A DNA stretch of 64,000 bases from Amaricoccus sp. (GTDB taxonomy: Bacteria > Pseudomonadota > Alphaproteobacteria > Rhodobacterales > Rhodobacteraceae), in contig NZ_JAGOID010000003.1 in the NCBI RefSeq assembly GCF_017995835.1, forward strand, positions 1 through 64,000. Reading direction: 5' to 3'. The notes beneath the pieces were generated by a model. That model had not been told where the DNA came from, did no database searches, and saw only the letters and a list, made by a program, of their open reading frames with translations. This document shows positions 53,864-63,314 of this stretch, in pieces. The stretch's first letter is position 1; every line of letters begins with the position of its first letter. A program made the position numbers and the translations under genes.

Positions 53864-55147
53864 ATGGATCTATCCCCCGATTTCAGACAGCTTTCGCTCG
53901 CGGAGCTGAAGGCCAAGAGCCCCGCCGATCTCCTCCAGTTCGCCGAGGAACTCGAAATCGAGAATGCGTCCTCGATGCGCAAGGGCGACATGATGTTCGC
54001 CATCCTCAAGGAAATGGCGGAGGAAGGCGTCGAGATCTCCGGCGATGGGGTGCTCGAGGTCCTGCAGGACGGGTTCGGGTTCCTGCGTTCGCCGGAGGCC
54101 AACTACCTGGCGGGACCGGACGATATCTATGTCAGTCCGAACCAGATCCGGAAGTTCAGCCTGCGCACCGGCGATACGGTCGAGGGCGTGATTCGGGCGC
54201 CGAAGGAAGGCGAGCGGTATTTCGGGCTGGTGAACGTCAGCCGCATCAACTTCGAGGAACCAGAGAAGGCCCGGCACAAGGTTCATTTCGACAACCTCAC
54301 GCCGCTCTATCCCGACGAGCGGATCAAGCTCGAGATCGAGGACCCGACGATCAAGGACCGCACGACGCGGGTGATCGATCTGGTGGCGCCGATCGGCAAG
54401 GGACAGCGTGGGTTGATCGTGGCGCCGCCGCGCTCGGGCAAGACGGTCATCCTCCAGAACATCGCCGCGTCCATCGAGCGGAACCACCCCGAGTGCTTCC
54501 TGATCGTGCTCCTGGTCGACGAGCGGCCGGAGGAAGTCACCGACATGCAGCGCTCGGTCAAGGGCGAGGTGGTGGCCTCGACCTTCGACGAGCCGGCGAC
54601 ACGGCACGTGGCGGTCGCCGAGATGGTGATCGAGAAGGCGAAGCGACTGGTCGAGCACAAACGGGACGTGGTGATCCTGCTCGATTCGATCACGCGTCTG
54701 GGCCGGGCCTACAACACCGTGGTGCCGTCGAGCGGCAAGGTTCTTACCGGTGGCGTCGACGCGAACGCGCTGCAACGGCCTAAGCGCTTCTTTGGCGCGG
54801 CGCGCAACATCGAGGAAGGCGGGTCGCTGACGATCATTGCGACGGCCCTGATCGATACGGGTTCGCGCATGGACGAGGTGATCTTCGAGGAGTTCAAGGG
54901 AACCGGAAACTCGGAAGTCGTTCTCGACCGGAAGATCGCCGACAAGCGGGTGTTCCCGTCTATCGACATACTAAAGTCGGGGACGCGCAAGGAAGAGCTT
55001 CTTGTCGACAAGAATGACCTTACGAAGATGTTCGTTCTTCGACGTATTCTTAACCCGATGGGCACAACGGACGCCATTGAATTCTTGCTTGGCAAGCTCA
55101 AGCAGACGAAGACGAACTCCGAATTCTTTGATTCAATGAATAGCTGA
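53864..55147 (+). CDS. rho: Transcription termination factor Rho
   Basis: Hexameric RNA helicase/ATPase, 427 residues. The N-terminal [25 protein letters not shown] is the Rho N domain, the RNA-binding cold-shock-like domain follows ([16 protein letters not shown]), Walker A is APPRSGKT, and the Q and R loops are SGKVLTGG and [12 protein letters not shown]. The ATG at 53864 is used. Codons near the 3' end are less GC-biased than in the rest of the window. Confidence 0.96.
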   Translation: MDLSPDFRQLSLAELKAKSPADLLQFAEELEIENASSMRKGDMMFAILKEMAEEGVEISGDGVLEVLQDGFGFLRSPEANYLAGPDDIYVSPNQIRKFSLRTGDTVEGVIRAPKEGERYFGLVNVSRINFEEPEKARHKVHFDNLTPLYPDERIKLEIEDPTIKDRTTRVIDLVAPIGKGQRGLIVAPPRSGKTVILQNIAASIERNHPECFLIVLLVDERPEEVTDMQRSVKGEVVASTFDEPATRHVAVAEMVIEKAKRLVEHKRDVVILLDSITRLGRAYNTVVPSSGKVLTGGVDANALQRPKRFFGAARNIEEGGSLTIIATALIDTGSRMDEVIFEEFKGTGNSEVVLDRKIADKRVFPSIDILKSGTRKEELLVDKNDLTKMFVLRRILNPMGTTDAIEFLLGKLKQTKTNSEFFDSMNS

Positions 55148-55157
55148 TGGGGGTGGC

Positions 55158-56459
55158 GTGGCGGCGACGATCTTCGCTCAGGCGACGCCGCCGGGCCGAT
55201 CCGGAATTGCGGTAATCCGCATCTCCGGCCCGCGGGCGCGGGCGGCAGCCGCCGCGCTGGGAGCCGGGGGAACGCCAGACCGGCGGGCGGTGCTGCGGCG
55301 GCTGGTCGATCCGCGAGACGGGCGGGCGCTGGATGACGCGATCGTGCTCCGGTTCGATGGACCGCGGAGCTTCACAGGAGAGGACAGCGTCGAGCTGCAT
55401 CTGCATGGGGGGCCCGCGGTCTGCCGGTCCGTCGCGGAGGCGCTGGCGGCGGAGCGTGACCTGCGGCCGGCGGAGCCGGGTGAGTTCACGCGGCGGGCGC
55501 TCCAGAACGGTCGGCTGGATCTGGCGCAAGTCGAGGGTCTGGGAGATCTGCTGGCGGCGGAGACGGCGGCGCAGTCGCGGCGGGCGCTGGATCTGGTTGG
55601 GGGACGCCTGTCCAGAACCGCGGAGCGGTGGCGCGAGCCTCTGGTTCGGGCGTTGGCGCTGATCGAGGCGGGCCTGGATTTTTCGGACGAGGAACTTCCA
55701 GACGATCTCGTCGCCGAGGCGGCGGCAGAGCTGATCGCGGTGGCCGACGAGATGCGTCGTGAGCTTGCGGGGAGCGGAATCGCCGAACGGCTGCGGCTGG
55801 GGTTCGAGGTGGCGCTGGTGGGAGCGCCGAACGTCGGAAAATCGACGCTTCTTAACGCGATGGCCGGACGGGAGGCGGCAATCACCTCGGAGTTTGCCGG
55901 CACGACCCGCGATCCGATCGAGGTGCGGATGGAGGCGCGGGGATTGCCGATCACGCTCGTCGACACGGCAGGATTGCGGGACGCTCGTGATCCGGTGGAG
56001 GCCATCGGCGTGGAACGGACGCGGCGGCGCGCGAACGCGGCAGACCTGCGCGTCTTTCTGGTCGGGCCCGAAGGGGCCGAGGAAGCGTCCGGCGTGTCTA
56101 TCTGCGCGGAGGACCTGATCGTTCGGGCGAAAGCGGACCTCGGGCGAGACGGGCCGGGTCTTGCGGTGTCGGGGCTGACGGGTGCAGGGATCGATGTCCT
56201 GGTGGGCAGGATCGCCGACGTTCTGGAAGCTCGCAGCGCGACGGCGGGCGCAATCGGCCATGAACGCCAAAGGGTTGCGGTGGAGCGGGCCGAGCAGGCG
56301 GTGCGGCGGGCGCTGGGTGTTCTGGGAGCGGAAGCGACGCTGGACCTGGCGGCGGAAGATCTGCGGGCGGCCATGCTGGCGCTCGACGCTCTGCTTGGAC
56401 GTATCGGCGTCGAGGACGTGCTCGACGTGATCTTCAGTCGCTTCTGCATCGGCAAGTGA
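55158..56459 (+). CDS. mnmE: tRNA uridine-5-carboxymethylaminomethyl(34) synthesis GTPase MnmE
   Basis: GTPase of 433 residues that works with MnmG to modify the wobble uridine of some tRNAs. The N-terminal formyl-THF-binding domain starts [18 protein letters not shown]. The G domain carries GAPNVGKST and DTAGLRD, and the C-terminal catalytic CIGK is present. GTG start, 10 bp after rho. Its stop overlaps the mnmG start. Confidence 0.96.
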   Translation: MAATIFAQATPPGRSGIAVIRISGPRARAAAAALGAGGTPDRRAVLRRLVDPRDGRALDDAIVLRFDGPRSFTGEDSVELHLHGGPAVCRSVAEALAAERDLRPAEPGEFTRRALQNGRLDLAQVEGLGDLLAAETAAQSRRALDLVGGRLSRTAERWREPLVRALALIEAGLDFSDEELPDDLVAEAAAELIAVADEMRRELAGSGIAERLRLGFEVALVGAPNVGKSTLLNAMAGREAAITSEFAGTTRDPIEVRMEARGLPITLVDTAGLRDARDPVEAIGVERTRRRANAADLRVFLVGPEGAEEASGVSICAEDLIVRAKADLGRDGPGLAVSGLTGAGIDVLVGRIADVLEARSATAGAIGHERQRVAVERAEQAVRRALGVLGAEATLDLAAEDLRAAMLALDALLGRIGVEDVLDVIFSRFCIGK

Positions 56460-58345
56460 GAGTGTTTCACGTGGAACATGCTGACGTCATCGTGGTTGGG
56501 GGCGGTCACGCCGGCTGTGAAGCGGCAGCCGCGGCAGCGCGCATGGGCGTCAAGGTGGCGCTGGTCACGCAAGACCCGGCGCGCATCGGCGAGATGTCGT
56601 GCAACCCCGCGATCGGGGGAGTCGGCAAGGGGCACCTCGTGCGCGAAATCGACGCGCTGGACGGTGTCATGGGCAGAGCGGCTGATGCGGCGGGGATCCA
56701 GTATCGGCTCCTGAACCGGAGCAAGGGTCCCGCCGTTCAGGGTCCGCGCGCGCAGGCGGACCGGGATTTGTATCGTTCGGCAATGCAGACCGCGCTGAGG
56801 ATGCAAAGCGGATTGCGTGTTGTGGCTGGCGAGGTCGTGGACTTGCTGGTTCGGGGCGATGCGGTGCGTGGTGTCGTCCTCGGTGATGGCAGCGAGCTTC
56901 GGGCTTCGCAGGTTGTACTCACAACCGGCACCTTCCTGCGCGGGATGATTCACGTCGGGGAGATGCGCATACCAGCCGGACGGGCCGGTGAAGCTCCGGC
57001 AGTGCGGCTCGCGGCGAGGATCGAGGAGCTCGGCTTGCCGCTTGGCCGGCTGAAGACGGGTACGCCGCCCCGGTTGCGACGGCAGTCGATTGCGTGGGAT
57101 CGCCTGGACATGCAACCCGGCGATGCCGCGCCCAGCATGCTGTCGTTCCTAACGGCGGCGCCGGTCGCGCCGCAGGTATTCTGTGGAGTGACCCGGACGA
57201 ACCAGGCGACGCACGATATCATCCGCGGCAGCATCCACCGTTCGCCCATGTATGCTGGTCGGATTTCAGGCCCGGGACCGCGCTACTGCCCGTCGGTAGA
57301 GGACAAGGTGGTGCGGTTCGCGGACCGGGGCTCGCATCAGATTTTCCTTGAGCCGGAAGGGGTTAGCAGCGATCTGGTCTATCCGAACGGCATCTCGACG
57401 TCTCTTCCGGAAGACGTTCAGGCTGCCCTGGTGAGGTCAATCGAGGGCCTCGAGCATGCCGAGATCGTGCGCCCCGGATATGCGATCGAGTACGACTATG
57501 TCGATCCACGAGAACTGGACGCCACGCTCGAGGTCAAGGCGTTGCAGGGTTTGCGGCTGGCCGGCCAGATCAATGGCACGACTGGTTACGAGGAGGCGGC
57601 GGGTCAGGGACTCGTCGCGGGATTGAACGCGGCCGCGTCGGTCCGAGCCGAACCAAGGGTGATCTTCGACCGCGCCGAGGCGTACCTCGGCGTCATGGTT
57701 GACGACCTGGTGACGCGAGGAGTGACGGAACCCTACCGCATGTTTACGTCGCGAGCCGAGTATCGGCTGCAGCTTCGCGCCGACAATGCGGATGAGCGGC
57801 TGACTCCGCGCGGAATCGGGCTTGGATGCGTGGGTGAGGCCCGGCGCACGGCATTCCTGCAAAAGGCCGAGAATCTCAGCGCCATCCGGGAGCGCCTGGA
57901 GGACATCGTGGTGTCACAGGACGAGGCAAGCGCCCTTGGCGTGACGATCTCGGGGGATGGCGTGCGCCGGTCGCTACTGGAGTTGCTCGGACAGGCAGGC
58001 TGCGATCGTGCGGCTCTGGCGATGCGCGCCGGATTGGAGTTTGCCGGCTCGGCGGACGCTCTGGAGCAGATCGCCTGTGCGGCGCGGTATTCGCCCTATC
58101 TTGATCGCCAACGCGAGAGCGTGGAGGCGATGCGCCGTGACGAGGCGGTGGAACTACCGGCGGCGCTGGCCTACGAGGCCATCCCGGGCCTTTCGGCGGA
58201 GCTGTCCGCAAAGCTGCGAATGGCGCGACCTCGAACACTCGGACACGCGGGGCGTCTTGAAGGTATGACCCCTGCCGCGCTTGCGTTGGTGCTGCTGCAT
58301 GCCAGGCAGGCGGAGCGCGAAGCTCGTCGTGCGGCCAGCGCGTGA
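56456..58345 (+). CDS. mnmG: tRNA uridine-5-carboxymethylaminomethyl(34) synthesis enzyme MnmG
   Basis: FAD-dependent partner of MnmE, 629 residues. The FAD motif is [11 protein letters not shown] near residue 14, then [24 protein letters not shown] and the C-terminal [14 protein letters not shown]. The GTG start overlaps mnmE by 4 bp. A near-perfect parS site is built into codons 3-8. Confidence 0.96.
   Translation: MRVFHVEHADVIVVGGGHAGCEAAAAAARMGVKVALVTQDPARIGEMSCNPAIGGVGKGHLVREIDALDGVMGRAADAAGIQYRLLNRSKGPAVQGPRAQADRDLYRSAMQTALRMQSGLRVVAGEVVDLLVRGDAVRGVVLGDGSELRASQVVLTTGTFLRGMIHVGEMRIPAGRAGEAPAVRLAARIEELGLPLGRLKTGTPPRLRRQSIAWDRLDMQPGDAAPSMLSFLTAAPVAPQVFCGVTRTNQATHDIIRGSIHRSPMYAGRISGPGPRYCPSVEDKVVRFADRGSHQIFLEPEGVSSDLVYPNGISTSLPEDVQAALVRSIEGLEHAEIVRPGYAIEYDYVDPRELDATLEVKALQGLRLAGQINGTTGYEEAAGQGLVAGLNAAASVRAEPRVIFDRAEAYLGVMVDDLVTRGVTEPYRMFTSRAEYRLQLRADNADERLTPRGIGLGCVGEARRTAFLQKAENLSAIRERLEDIVVSQDEASALGVTISGDGVRRSLLELLGQAGCDRAALAMRAGLEFAGSADALEQIACAARYSPYLDRQRESVEAMRRDEAVELPAALAYEAIPGLSAELSAKLRMARPRTLGHAGRLEGMTPAALALVLLHARQAEREARRAASA
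56463..56478. promoter_or_regulatory. parS: parS site 1, inside mnmG
   Basis: TGTTTCACGTGGAACA matches the 16-bp palindromic ParB site TGTTTCACGTGAAACA at 15 of 16 positions. It lies at the very start of mnmG, about 3.5 kb from the putative origin and 2.5 kb from parA. ParB nucleates here to form the segregation complex. Confidence 0.8.
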
Positions 58346-58977
58346 GCGGGGCTATCCGAACGGCCGAGGATCTGCTCGGCCGCTGGAATGTTTCACGTGA
58401 AACAGCCGACCGTCTGGCGGTCCTGCACGATCTGGTTCTGAAGTGGAACCCGCGGGTCAACCTCATAGGCCGCGCGGATGCCGCAAACATCTGGCAACGG
58501 CACATCGCGGATTCGGCGCAGCTCTGGCGGCTTGTTCCCGGCGAGGCATGGCATTGGGCCGACATGGGCTCCGGCGCCGGCTTCCCGGGACTGGTGATCG
58601 CCGCCATCGCGGCAGACGTGCGGCCTGGCCTCAGGGTGACGTTGGTGGAGAGCGACGGACGCAAGGCGGTGTTCCTGTCCCAGGCGGCCCGGAACATGGG
58701 GCTTTCGGTGGACGTTCGGGACGTCCGCATCGAGGCTCTGGAGCCGCTGGAGGCCGACGTCCTCAGCGCACGGGCCCTCGCCCCGCTGGAGACGCTGCTC
58801 GGCCACGTCGAGAAGCACCGCCGGGCGAGCGGTATCGGCTTGTTTCCCAAGGGCCGCGGAGTGCATAAGGAGATAGAGGCCGCGGGCGCGAGGTGGCGAT
58901 TCGACCACCGCCTGCACAGCAGCGCCACCGATCCGGAGGCCGCCATCGTGGAAGTGGGAGCCTTGTCGCGTGTCTGA
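58342..58977 (+). CDS. rsmG: 16S rRNA (guanine(527)-N7)-methyltransferase RsmG
   Basis: SAM-dependent methyltransferase of 211 residues, also known as GidB, that modifies G527 of 16S rRNA. The conserved [20 protein letters not shown] start, the [16 protein letters not shown] motif and [11 protein letters not shown] are present. The GTG start overlaps mnmG by 4 bp. The codons for VSRET contain a perfect parS. Confidence 0.95.
   Translation: MSGAIRTAEDLLGRWNVSRETADRLAVLHDLVLKWNPRVNLIGRADAANIWQRHIADSAQLWRLVPGEAWHWADMGSGAGFPGLVIAAIAADVRPGLRVTLVESDGRKAVFLSQAARNMGLSVDVRDVRIEALEPLEADVLSARALAPLETLLGHVEKHRRASGIGLFPKGRGVHKEIEAAGARWRFDHRLHSSATDPEAAIVEVGALSRV
58389..58404. promoter_or_regulatory. parS: parS site 2, inside rsmG
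   Basis: TGTTTCACGTGAAACA, a perfect match to the consensus ParB site. It lies in the 5' part of rsmG, where the encoded VSRET is a conserved feature of the protein, so the site and the peptide share the same bases. It is about 580 bp before parA and 5.3 kb from the putative origin. Confidence 0.92.
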
Positions 58978-59782
58978 ATCGCCTTTGCCGCATATCGTCG
59001 CTGTCGCCAACCAGAAGGGCGGCGTCGGCAAGACCACGACCGCCATCAACCTCGGCACCGCCATAGCGGCGGCAGGAGCGCGAGTCCTGATCATCGACCT
59101 GGATCCGCAGGGCAACGCTTCGACGGGGCTGGGCGTCCCGGCGGCAAAGCGCCGATTCACGTCCTACGACTTCCTCTTCGACGCCAGCGTCGAACCGGAG
59201 GCGGCGGAGACGGCCGTTCCGAACCTGCGCATCATTCCGGCGACCCCGGATCTGGCGTCGGCTGACGTAGATATGGTGTCCGATGCGCGACGTACCTACA
59301 AGATGAAGGACGCCCTCACCCGCCGCGCCGCGCCGCTCGGGACGTTCGACCACGTCGTGATCGATTGCCCGCCGTCGCTCAACCTGCTCACCATCAACGC
59401 GCTGGTCGCTGCGCATTCCGTGCTGGTGCCGCTGCAATGCGAGTTCTTCGCGCTGGAAGGCCTGTCGCAGTTCATCCGGACGGTGCAGTCGGTCCGCGCG
59501 GCCTCGAACCCGGGTCTGCGCATCCAGGGGATCGTGCTGACCATGTTCGACCGCCGCAACAACCTGTCGAGCCAGGTCGCCCAGGACGTGCGCGAGAACC
59601 TCGGCGGGCTGGTCTACGAGACGGTGATCCCGCGCAATGTCCGGTTGAGCGAGGCGCCCTCGCATGCGGTTCCGGCGGTGATCTATGACCGCGCCAGTAG
59701 CGGCGCGATCGCCTACCAGAAGCTCGCGGCCGAGTTCCTGGCGCAGCTGCGCCGCGACCGGCAGGTGGCCGAACCGGCCTGA
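58970..59782 (+). CDS. parA: Chromosome partitioning ATPase ParA
   Basis: Walker-type partition ATPase of 270 residues. The deviant Walker A is KGGVGKTT at residues 17-24, followed by DLDPQGNASTGLG and IDCPPSLNLLT. It forms nucleoid gradients that pull ParB-parS complexes apart. A GTG start overlaps rsmG by 8 bp. Confidence 0.96.
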   Translation: MSESPLPHIVAVANQKGGVGKTTTAINLGTAIAAAGARVLIIDLDPQGNASTGLGVPAAKRRFTSYDFLFDASVEPEAAETAVPNLRIIPATPDLASADVDMVSDARRTYKMKDALTRRAAPLGTFDHVVIDCPPSLNLLTINALVAAHSVLVPLQCEFFALEGLSQFIRTVQSVRAASNPGLRIQGIVLTMFDRRNNLSSQVAQDVRENLGGLVYETVIPRNVRLSEAPSHAVPAVIYDRASSGAIAYQKLAAEFLAQLRRDRQVAEPA

Positions 59783-59790
59783 GGAGAAGC

Positions 59791-60669
59791 ATGATGGAGA
59801 AGAAGGGTCTCGGACGAGGGCTGTCCGCGTTGCTCGCCGATGTGGGCGGAGACGTAGACATGGGAGCCGGGCAGGCGACGGCTGCGCCGGCGGGCCAGCG
59901 GACGGTTCCGATCGACCGGATCCGGGCCAATCCCGACCAGCCACGCCGGACGTTCGATGATCGCGACCTTCAGGATCTGGCCGCCTCGATCCGCGAGAAG
60001 GGCGTGATCCAGCCGCTAATCCTGCGGCCCGACCCCTCCGTGCCGGAGGCGTTCCAGATCGTCGCCGGCGAGCGGCGCTGGCGGGCCGCGCAGATTGCGG
60101 GCGTGCACGACCTCCCGGCCGTGGTCCGCGACCTCGACGACGCCGAGGTGCTCGAGCTCGCGCTGATCGAGAACGTCCAGCGCGCCGACCTGAATGCGGT
60201 CGAGGAAGCGCAAGCCTATCGGCAGCTGATGGACCGCTTCGGTCACACCCAGGAACGACTCGCCGAAGGCCTCGGCAAGAGCCGGAGCCATATCGCCAAC
60301 GTCCTGCGTTTGCTGACGCTGCCGGAGGTGGTTCTGGAGCATCTGCGCGCCGGGCGCATCAGCGCCGGCCATGCGCGTGCGCTCGTCACCGTCGCCGATC
60401 CGGAGTCGCTGGCGCGCATCGTCATCGCCAAGGGCCTCTCCGTCCGGCAGACCGAGGCCCTCGCCCGCGGTGCAGCGGCGCCCCGCCCGGTGCGGCGGTC
60501 GGCCCCGGCCAAGGACGCGGACACGAGGGCGCTCGAGGCGGATCTGACGGCCAGCCTTCGGCTTCCGGTCAGCATCGACCACAAGTCCGGGGGAAGCTCG
60601 GGCGAGTTGCGCATCCGCTATGCCACGCTCGACGAGCTTGACGGTCTCTGTCAGATGCTTTCCAGGTAA
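59791..60669 (+). CDS. parB: Chromosome partitioning protein ParB
   Basis: ParB/Spo0J CTPase-type clamp protein of 292 residues. It begins KKGLGRGLSALLAD, then IRANPDQPRRTF, GERRWRAAQ and ENVQRADLNAVEEA, and a helix-turn-helix LAEGLGKSRSHIANVLRLL. The ATG at 59791 follows GAGGAG. It acts on the parS sites just upstream. Confidence 0.96.
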   Translation: MMEKKGLGRGLSALLADVGGDVDMGAGQATAAPAGQRTVPIDRIRANPDQPRRTFDDRDLQDLAASIREKGVIQPLILRPDPSVPEAFQIVAGERRWRAAQIAGVHDLPAVVRDLDDAEVLELALIENVQRADLNAVEEAQAYRQLMDRFGHTQERLAEGLGKSRSHIANVLRLLTLPEVVLEHLRAGRISAGHARALVTVADPESLARIVIAKGLSVRQTEALARGAAAPRPVRRSAPAKDADTRALEADLTASLRLPVSIDHKSGGSSGELRIRYATLDELDGLCQMLSR

Positions 60670-60670
60670 C

Positions 60671-61837
60671 TCACTGAATTAGAAGCGTTTTCAGGACAGC
60701 GTTCAGCACCGGGCGACCTGCCGCCGTCGCGCGGAGGCGGTTGCCCGCGAGGCTGACGAGTCCCAGCGCCTCCAGCTCCGCCACGGCTTCCGCAGGCAGG
60801 TTAAGCCCCGCCAGTCGGGCGTAGCGATCCAGATCGATCCCCTCGTCGAGGCGCAGGCCCATCATCGCCATCTCGACCGCCTGCTCGACCGGGTCGATCG
60901 TCTCCCGGCGCGTTGCCCGTCCGCGCTCCGACGCGGTGAGCCAGGCCTCGGGCGCCCGCTCCGTCTCGGTCGCCCAGCGGCGGCCGCCGAGGGTCAGGCG
61001 GCCATGCGATCCCGGGCCGATCCCGACATAGTCGCCGTAGCGCCAGTAAACGAGGTTGTGACGGCCCTCGGCGCCCGGCCGTGCGTGGTTCGAGACCTCG
61101 TAGGCGCCCATCCCGGCGACTTCGCAGATCTCCTGCGTCGCCTCGTACATCCCCGCCGCGAGTTCACCGTCCGGCAGGCCTCGCAGTCGTCCCTGCCGCG
61201 CGAGCGCCCCGAAGGCCGTCCCCGGTTCGATCGTGAGCTGGTAGAGCGAGAGGTGATCCGCCGCCATGGTCAGCGCCTCGCAAAGCTCCGTGCGCCAGGC
61301 TTCCAGCGTCTGCCCCTGTCGTGCATAGATCAGGTCGAAGCTGATGCGAGGAAAGATCGCGCGCGCCGTCTCGAACGCCGCCCGCGCAGCGGCGACGTCA
61401 TGCAGCCGCCCCAGCGCCCGCAGGTCGGCGTCGCGCAGCGCCTGCACGCCGAGCGAGAGCCGGTTGACTCCCGCCGCGGCGTAGCCGCGGAAGCGCCCGG
61501 CCTCGACCGAGGTCGGGTTCGCCTCCAGCGTCACCTCGGCGCCGGGATCCAGATCCCAGCCCTCGGCCACGGCCTCCAGAACGGCCGCGACCGTCTCTGG
61601 CTCCATCAGGCTCGGCGTGCCGCCGCCGAAGAACACCGACGTCACCCGGCGACCGGGCGTCTTGGACGCGGCCGCGGCGATCTCGCGGACGAGCGCGCGC
61701 CGCCAGCGTCCGTGATCGACACCGGTCCGAACATGGCTGTTGAAATCGCAGTACGGGCACTTGGCGGCGCAGAACGGCCAGTGGACGTAGACCCCGAACC
61801 CGCCAGCCCGCCAGTCCTCGGCGGGGGTCTCAGCCAA
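60671..61837 (-). CDS. hemW: Radical SAM family haem chaperone HemW
   Basis: Radical SAM protein of 388 residues. The cluster-binding CAAKCPYC motif follows GVYVHWPFC, and FFGGGTPSL comes next. HemW delivers haem to target proteins; it was formerly annotated as an anaerobic coproporphyrinogen oxidase. It is the third gene of the rph-rdgB-hemW unit and overlaps rdgB by 8 bp. It converges on parB with 1 bp between stops. Confidence 0.94.
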   Translation of the reverse strand: MAETPAEDWRAGGFGVYVHWPFCAAKCPYCDFNSHVRTGVDHGRWRRALVREIAAAASKTPGRRVTSVFFGGGTPSLMEPETVAAVLEAVAEGWDLDPGAEVTLEANPTSVEAGRFRGYAAAGVNRLSLGVQALRDADLRALGRLHDVAAARAAFETARAIFPRISFDLIYARQGQTLEAWRTELCEALTMAADHLSLYQLTIEPGTAFGALARQGRLRGLPDGELAAGMYEATQEICEVAGMGAYEVSNHARPGAEGRHNLVYWRYGDYVGIGPGSHGRLTLGGRRWATETERAPEAWLTASERGRATRRETIDPVEQAVEMAMMGLRLDEGIDLDRYARLAGLNLPAEAVAELEALGLVSLAGNRLRATAAGRPVLNAVLKTLLIQ

Positions 61838-62441
61838 GACAGGCGGCCGCTAACTTCGCCGCCGCCGCCGCGCGGTGGCTCAGACGGTTCTTCTCGGTTG
61901 CGCTCATTTCGCCGAGCGTGACGGACGCGCCCGCCGGCTGGAACATCGGATCGTAGCCGTGGCCCTGCGCGCCCCGCATTGGCCAGACGCAGGCGCCTTC
62001 GACGGCGCCCTCGAAGACCTCGTCGTGCCCGTCAGGCCAGGCGATGACCAGGGTGCAGCGAAACCGCGCCGTCCAGGGCTCGGCCGCCCCCGACGCGACA
62101 AGCGCGTCGCGGGCGCGCGTCATCGCCTGCACGAAGTCCCGGCCCCCGTCCGGCCGCTCGGCCCAGTCCGCGGTGTGGACGCCGGGCTCGCCGCCGAGCG
62201 CGTCGATCTCGATGCCGCTGTCGTCGGCGAGCGCTGGCAGCCCGGACGCCCGCGCCGCGGCATGGGCCTTGATCCGGGCATTGCCGACGAAGGTCTCCTC
62301 GGTCTCCGCCGGCTCGGCCAGCCCCAACGTGCCCGCGCCGACCAGTTCGCCGGGCCAGGCGGCGAGAAGAGCCCGGAACTCGTCGAGCTTGCCGGCGTTG
62401 TGCGTCGCGACGATGAGGCGCGGCCCGACCAGCCGCCTCAT
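61830..62441 (-). CDS. rdgB: RdgB/HAM1 family non-canonical purine NTP pyrophosphatase
   Basis: House-cleaning enzyme of 203 residues that removes dITP, XTP and similar nucleotides. [32 protein letters not shown] and [10 protein letters not shown] are the family motifs, the last two near the substrate pocket. It overlaps rph by 4 bp. Confidence 0.95.
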   Translation of the reverse strand: MRRLVGPRLIVATHNAGKLDEFRALLAAWPGELVGAGTLGLAEPAETEETFVGNARIKAHAAARASGLPALADDSGIEIDALGGEPGVHTADWAERPDGGRDFVQAMTRARDALVASGAAEPWTARFRCTLVIAWPDGHDEVFEGAVEGACVWPMRGAQGHGYDPMFQPAGASVTLGEMSATEKNRLSHRAAAAAKLAAACLG

Positions 62442-63154
62442 CGCCCGACCGCCGCCCTCTGCGCCGCGACGAGCCCGCCCACACCCGCCTCGGCGAGGTC
62501 GAGCAGCTGCTCCAGCTCGCCTCGACTGAAGGTCGCGCCTTCGGCGCTGCCCTGCACCTCGATCAGCGCCAGATCGCCGGTCATGACGAAGTTCGCATCC
62601 GTCCCGACCACGCTGTCCTCAGCGTAGTCGAGGTCGAGCACCGCGACGCCGCCATAGACCCCGGCGCTGACCGCCGCGACATGGGTGGTCAACGGATCCG
62701 CCTTGAGCTCGCCGCGCGCCATCAGCTTGTCCACCGCCAGCCGCAGCGCCACCCAGCCGCCGGTGATCGCCGCACAGCGCGTGCCGCCGTCCGCCTGCAG
62801 CACGTCGCAGTCGACGGTGATCTGCCGCTCGCCCAGCGCCGAACGGTCGACGCCCGCGCGCAACGACCGTCCGATCAGTCGCTGGATCTCCACCGTCCGC
62901 CCCGTCTGCTTGCCAGCCGCGGCCTCGCGACGGTTGCGCGAGGTGGTGGCCCGCGGCAGCATCCCGTACTCCGCCGTAACCCAGCCGAGCCCGGTCTTGC
63001 GCAGGAACGGCGGCACCGATTCCTCGAGGCTGGCGGTGCAGAGGACCTGGGTGTCGCCCATCCGGATCAGGCACGAGCCCTCGGCATGGCGCGACACGTC
63101 GGTCTCTATGCTGACGGGACGCAACGCGTCCGTGGAGCGACCAGAGGGGCGCAT
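62438..63154 (-). CDS. rph: Ribonuclease PH
   Basis: Phosphate-dependent 3'-5' exoribonuclease of 238 residues that trims tRNA ends. [37 protein letters not shown] and [18 protein letters not shown] are conserved. The ATG at 63154 gives the normal start. First gene of the rph-rdgB-hemW unit, divergent from hrcA, as in most alphaproteobacteria. Confidence 0.95.
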   Translation of the reverse strand: MRPSGRSTDALRPVSIETDVSRHAEGSCLIRMGDTQVLCTASLEESVPPFLRKTGLGWVTAEYGMLPRATTSRNRREAAAGKQTGRTVEIQRLIGRSLRAGVDRSALGERQITVDCDVLQADGGTRCAAITGGWVALRLAVDKLMARGELKADPLTTHVAAVSAGVYGGVAVLDLDYAEDSVVGTDANFVMTGDLALIEVQGSAEGATFSRGELEQLLDLAEAGVGGLVAAQRAAVGR

Positions 63155-63314
63155 CGCTGGTTCCTTCCTGCTGCCTTCGTGGGCCCGCCTCATACTCCGC
63201 CCCGCCCCACTCGTCCACAGCGGACCTTTGAATCAAGTCAATATAATGATATTACTACATAAATTATCAAGGGAGGCGTACGATTGACCTGCTACGCCAT
63301 GACGCCTAGATGCT
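63155..63314. promoter_or_regulatory. Divergent rph/hrcA promoter region
   Basis: A 160-bp space with a conspicuously AT-rich core (about 63228-63270). On the minus strand a TTGATA (63270-63265) and a TATATT (63245-63240) are separated by 19 bp, a poor but possible promoter for rph. I see no CIRCE element, so hrcA may be heat-controlled through RpoH or not at all at this point. Confidence 0.35.

Noticed and set aside
55178..57115. 645-codon minus-strand open frame opposite mnmE/mnmG
   Set aside because: Antisense shadow; low-complexity Ser/Arg composition.
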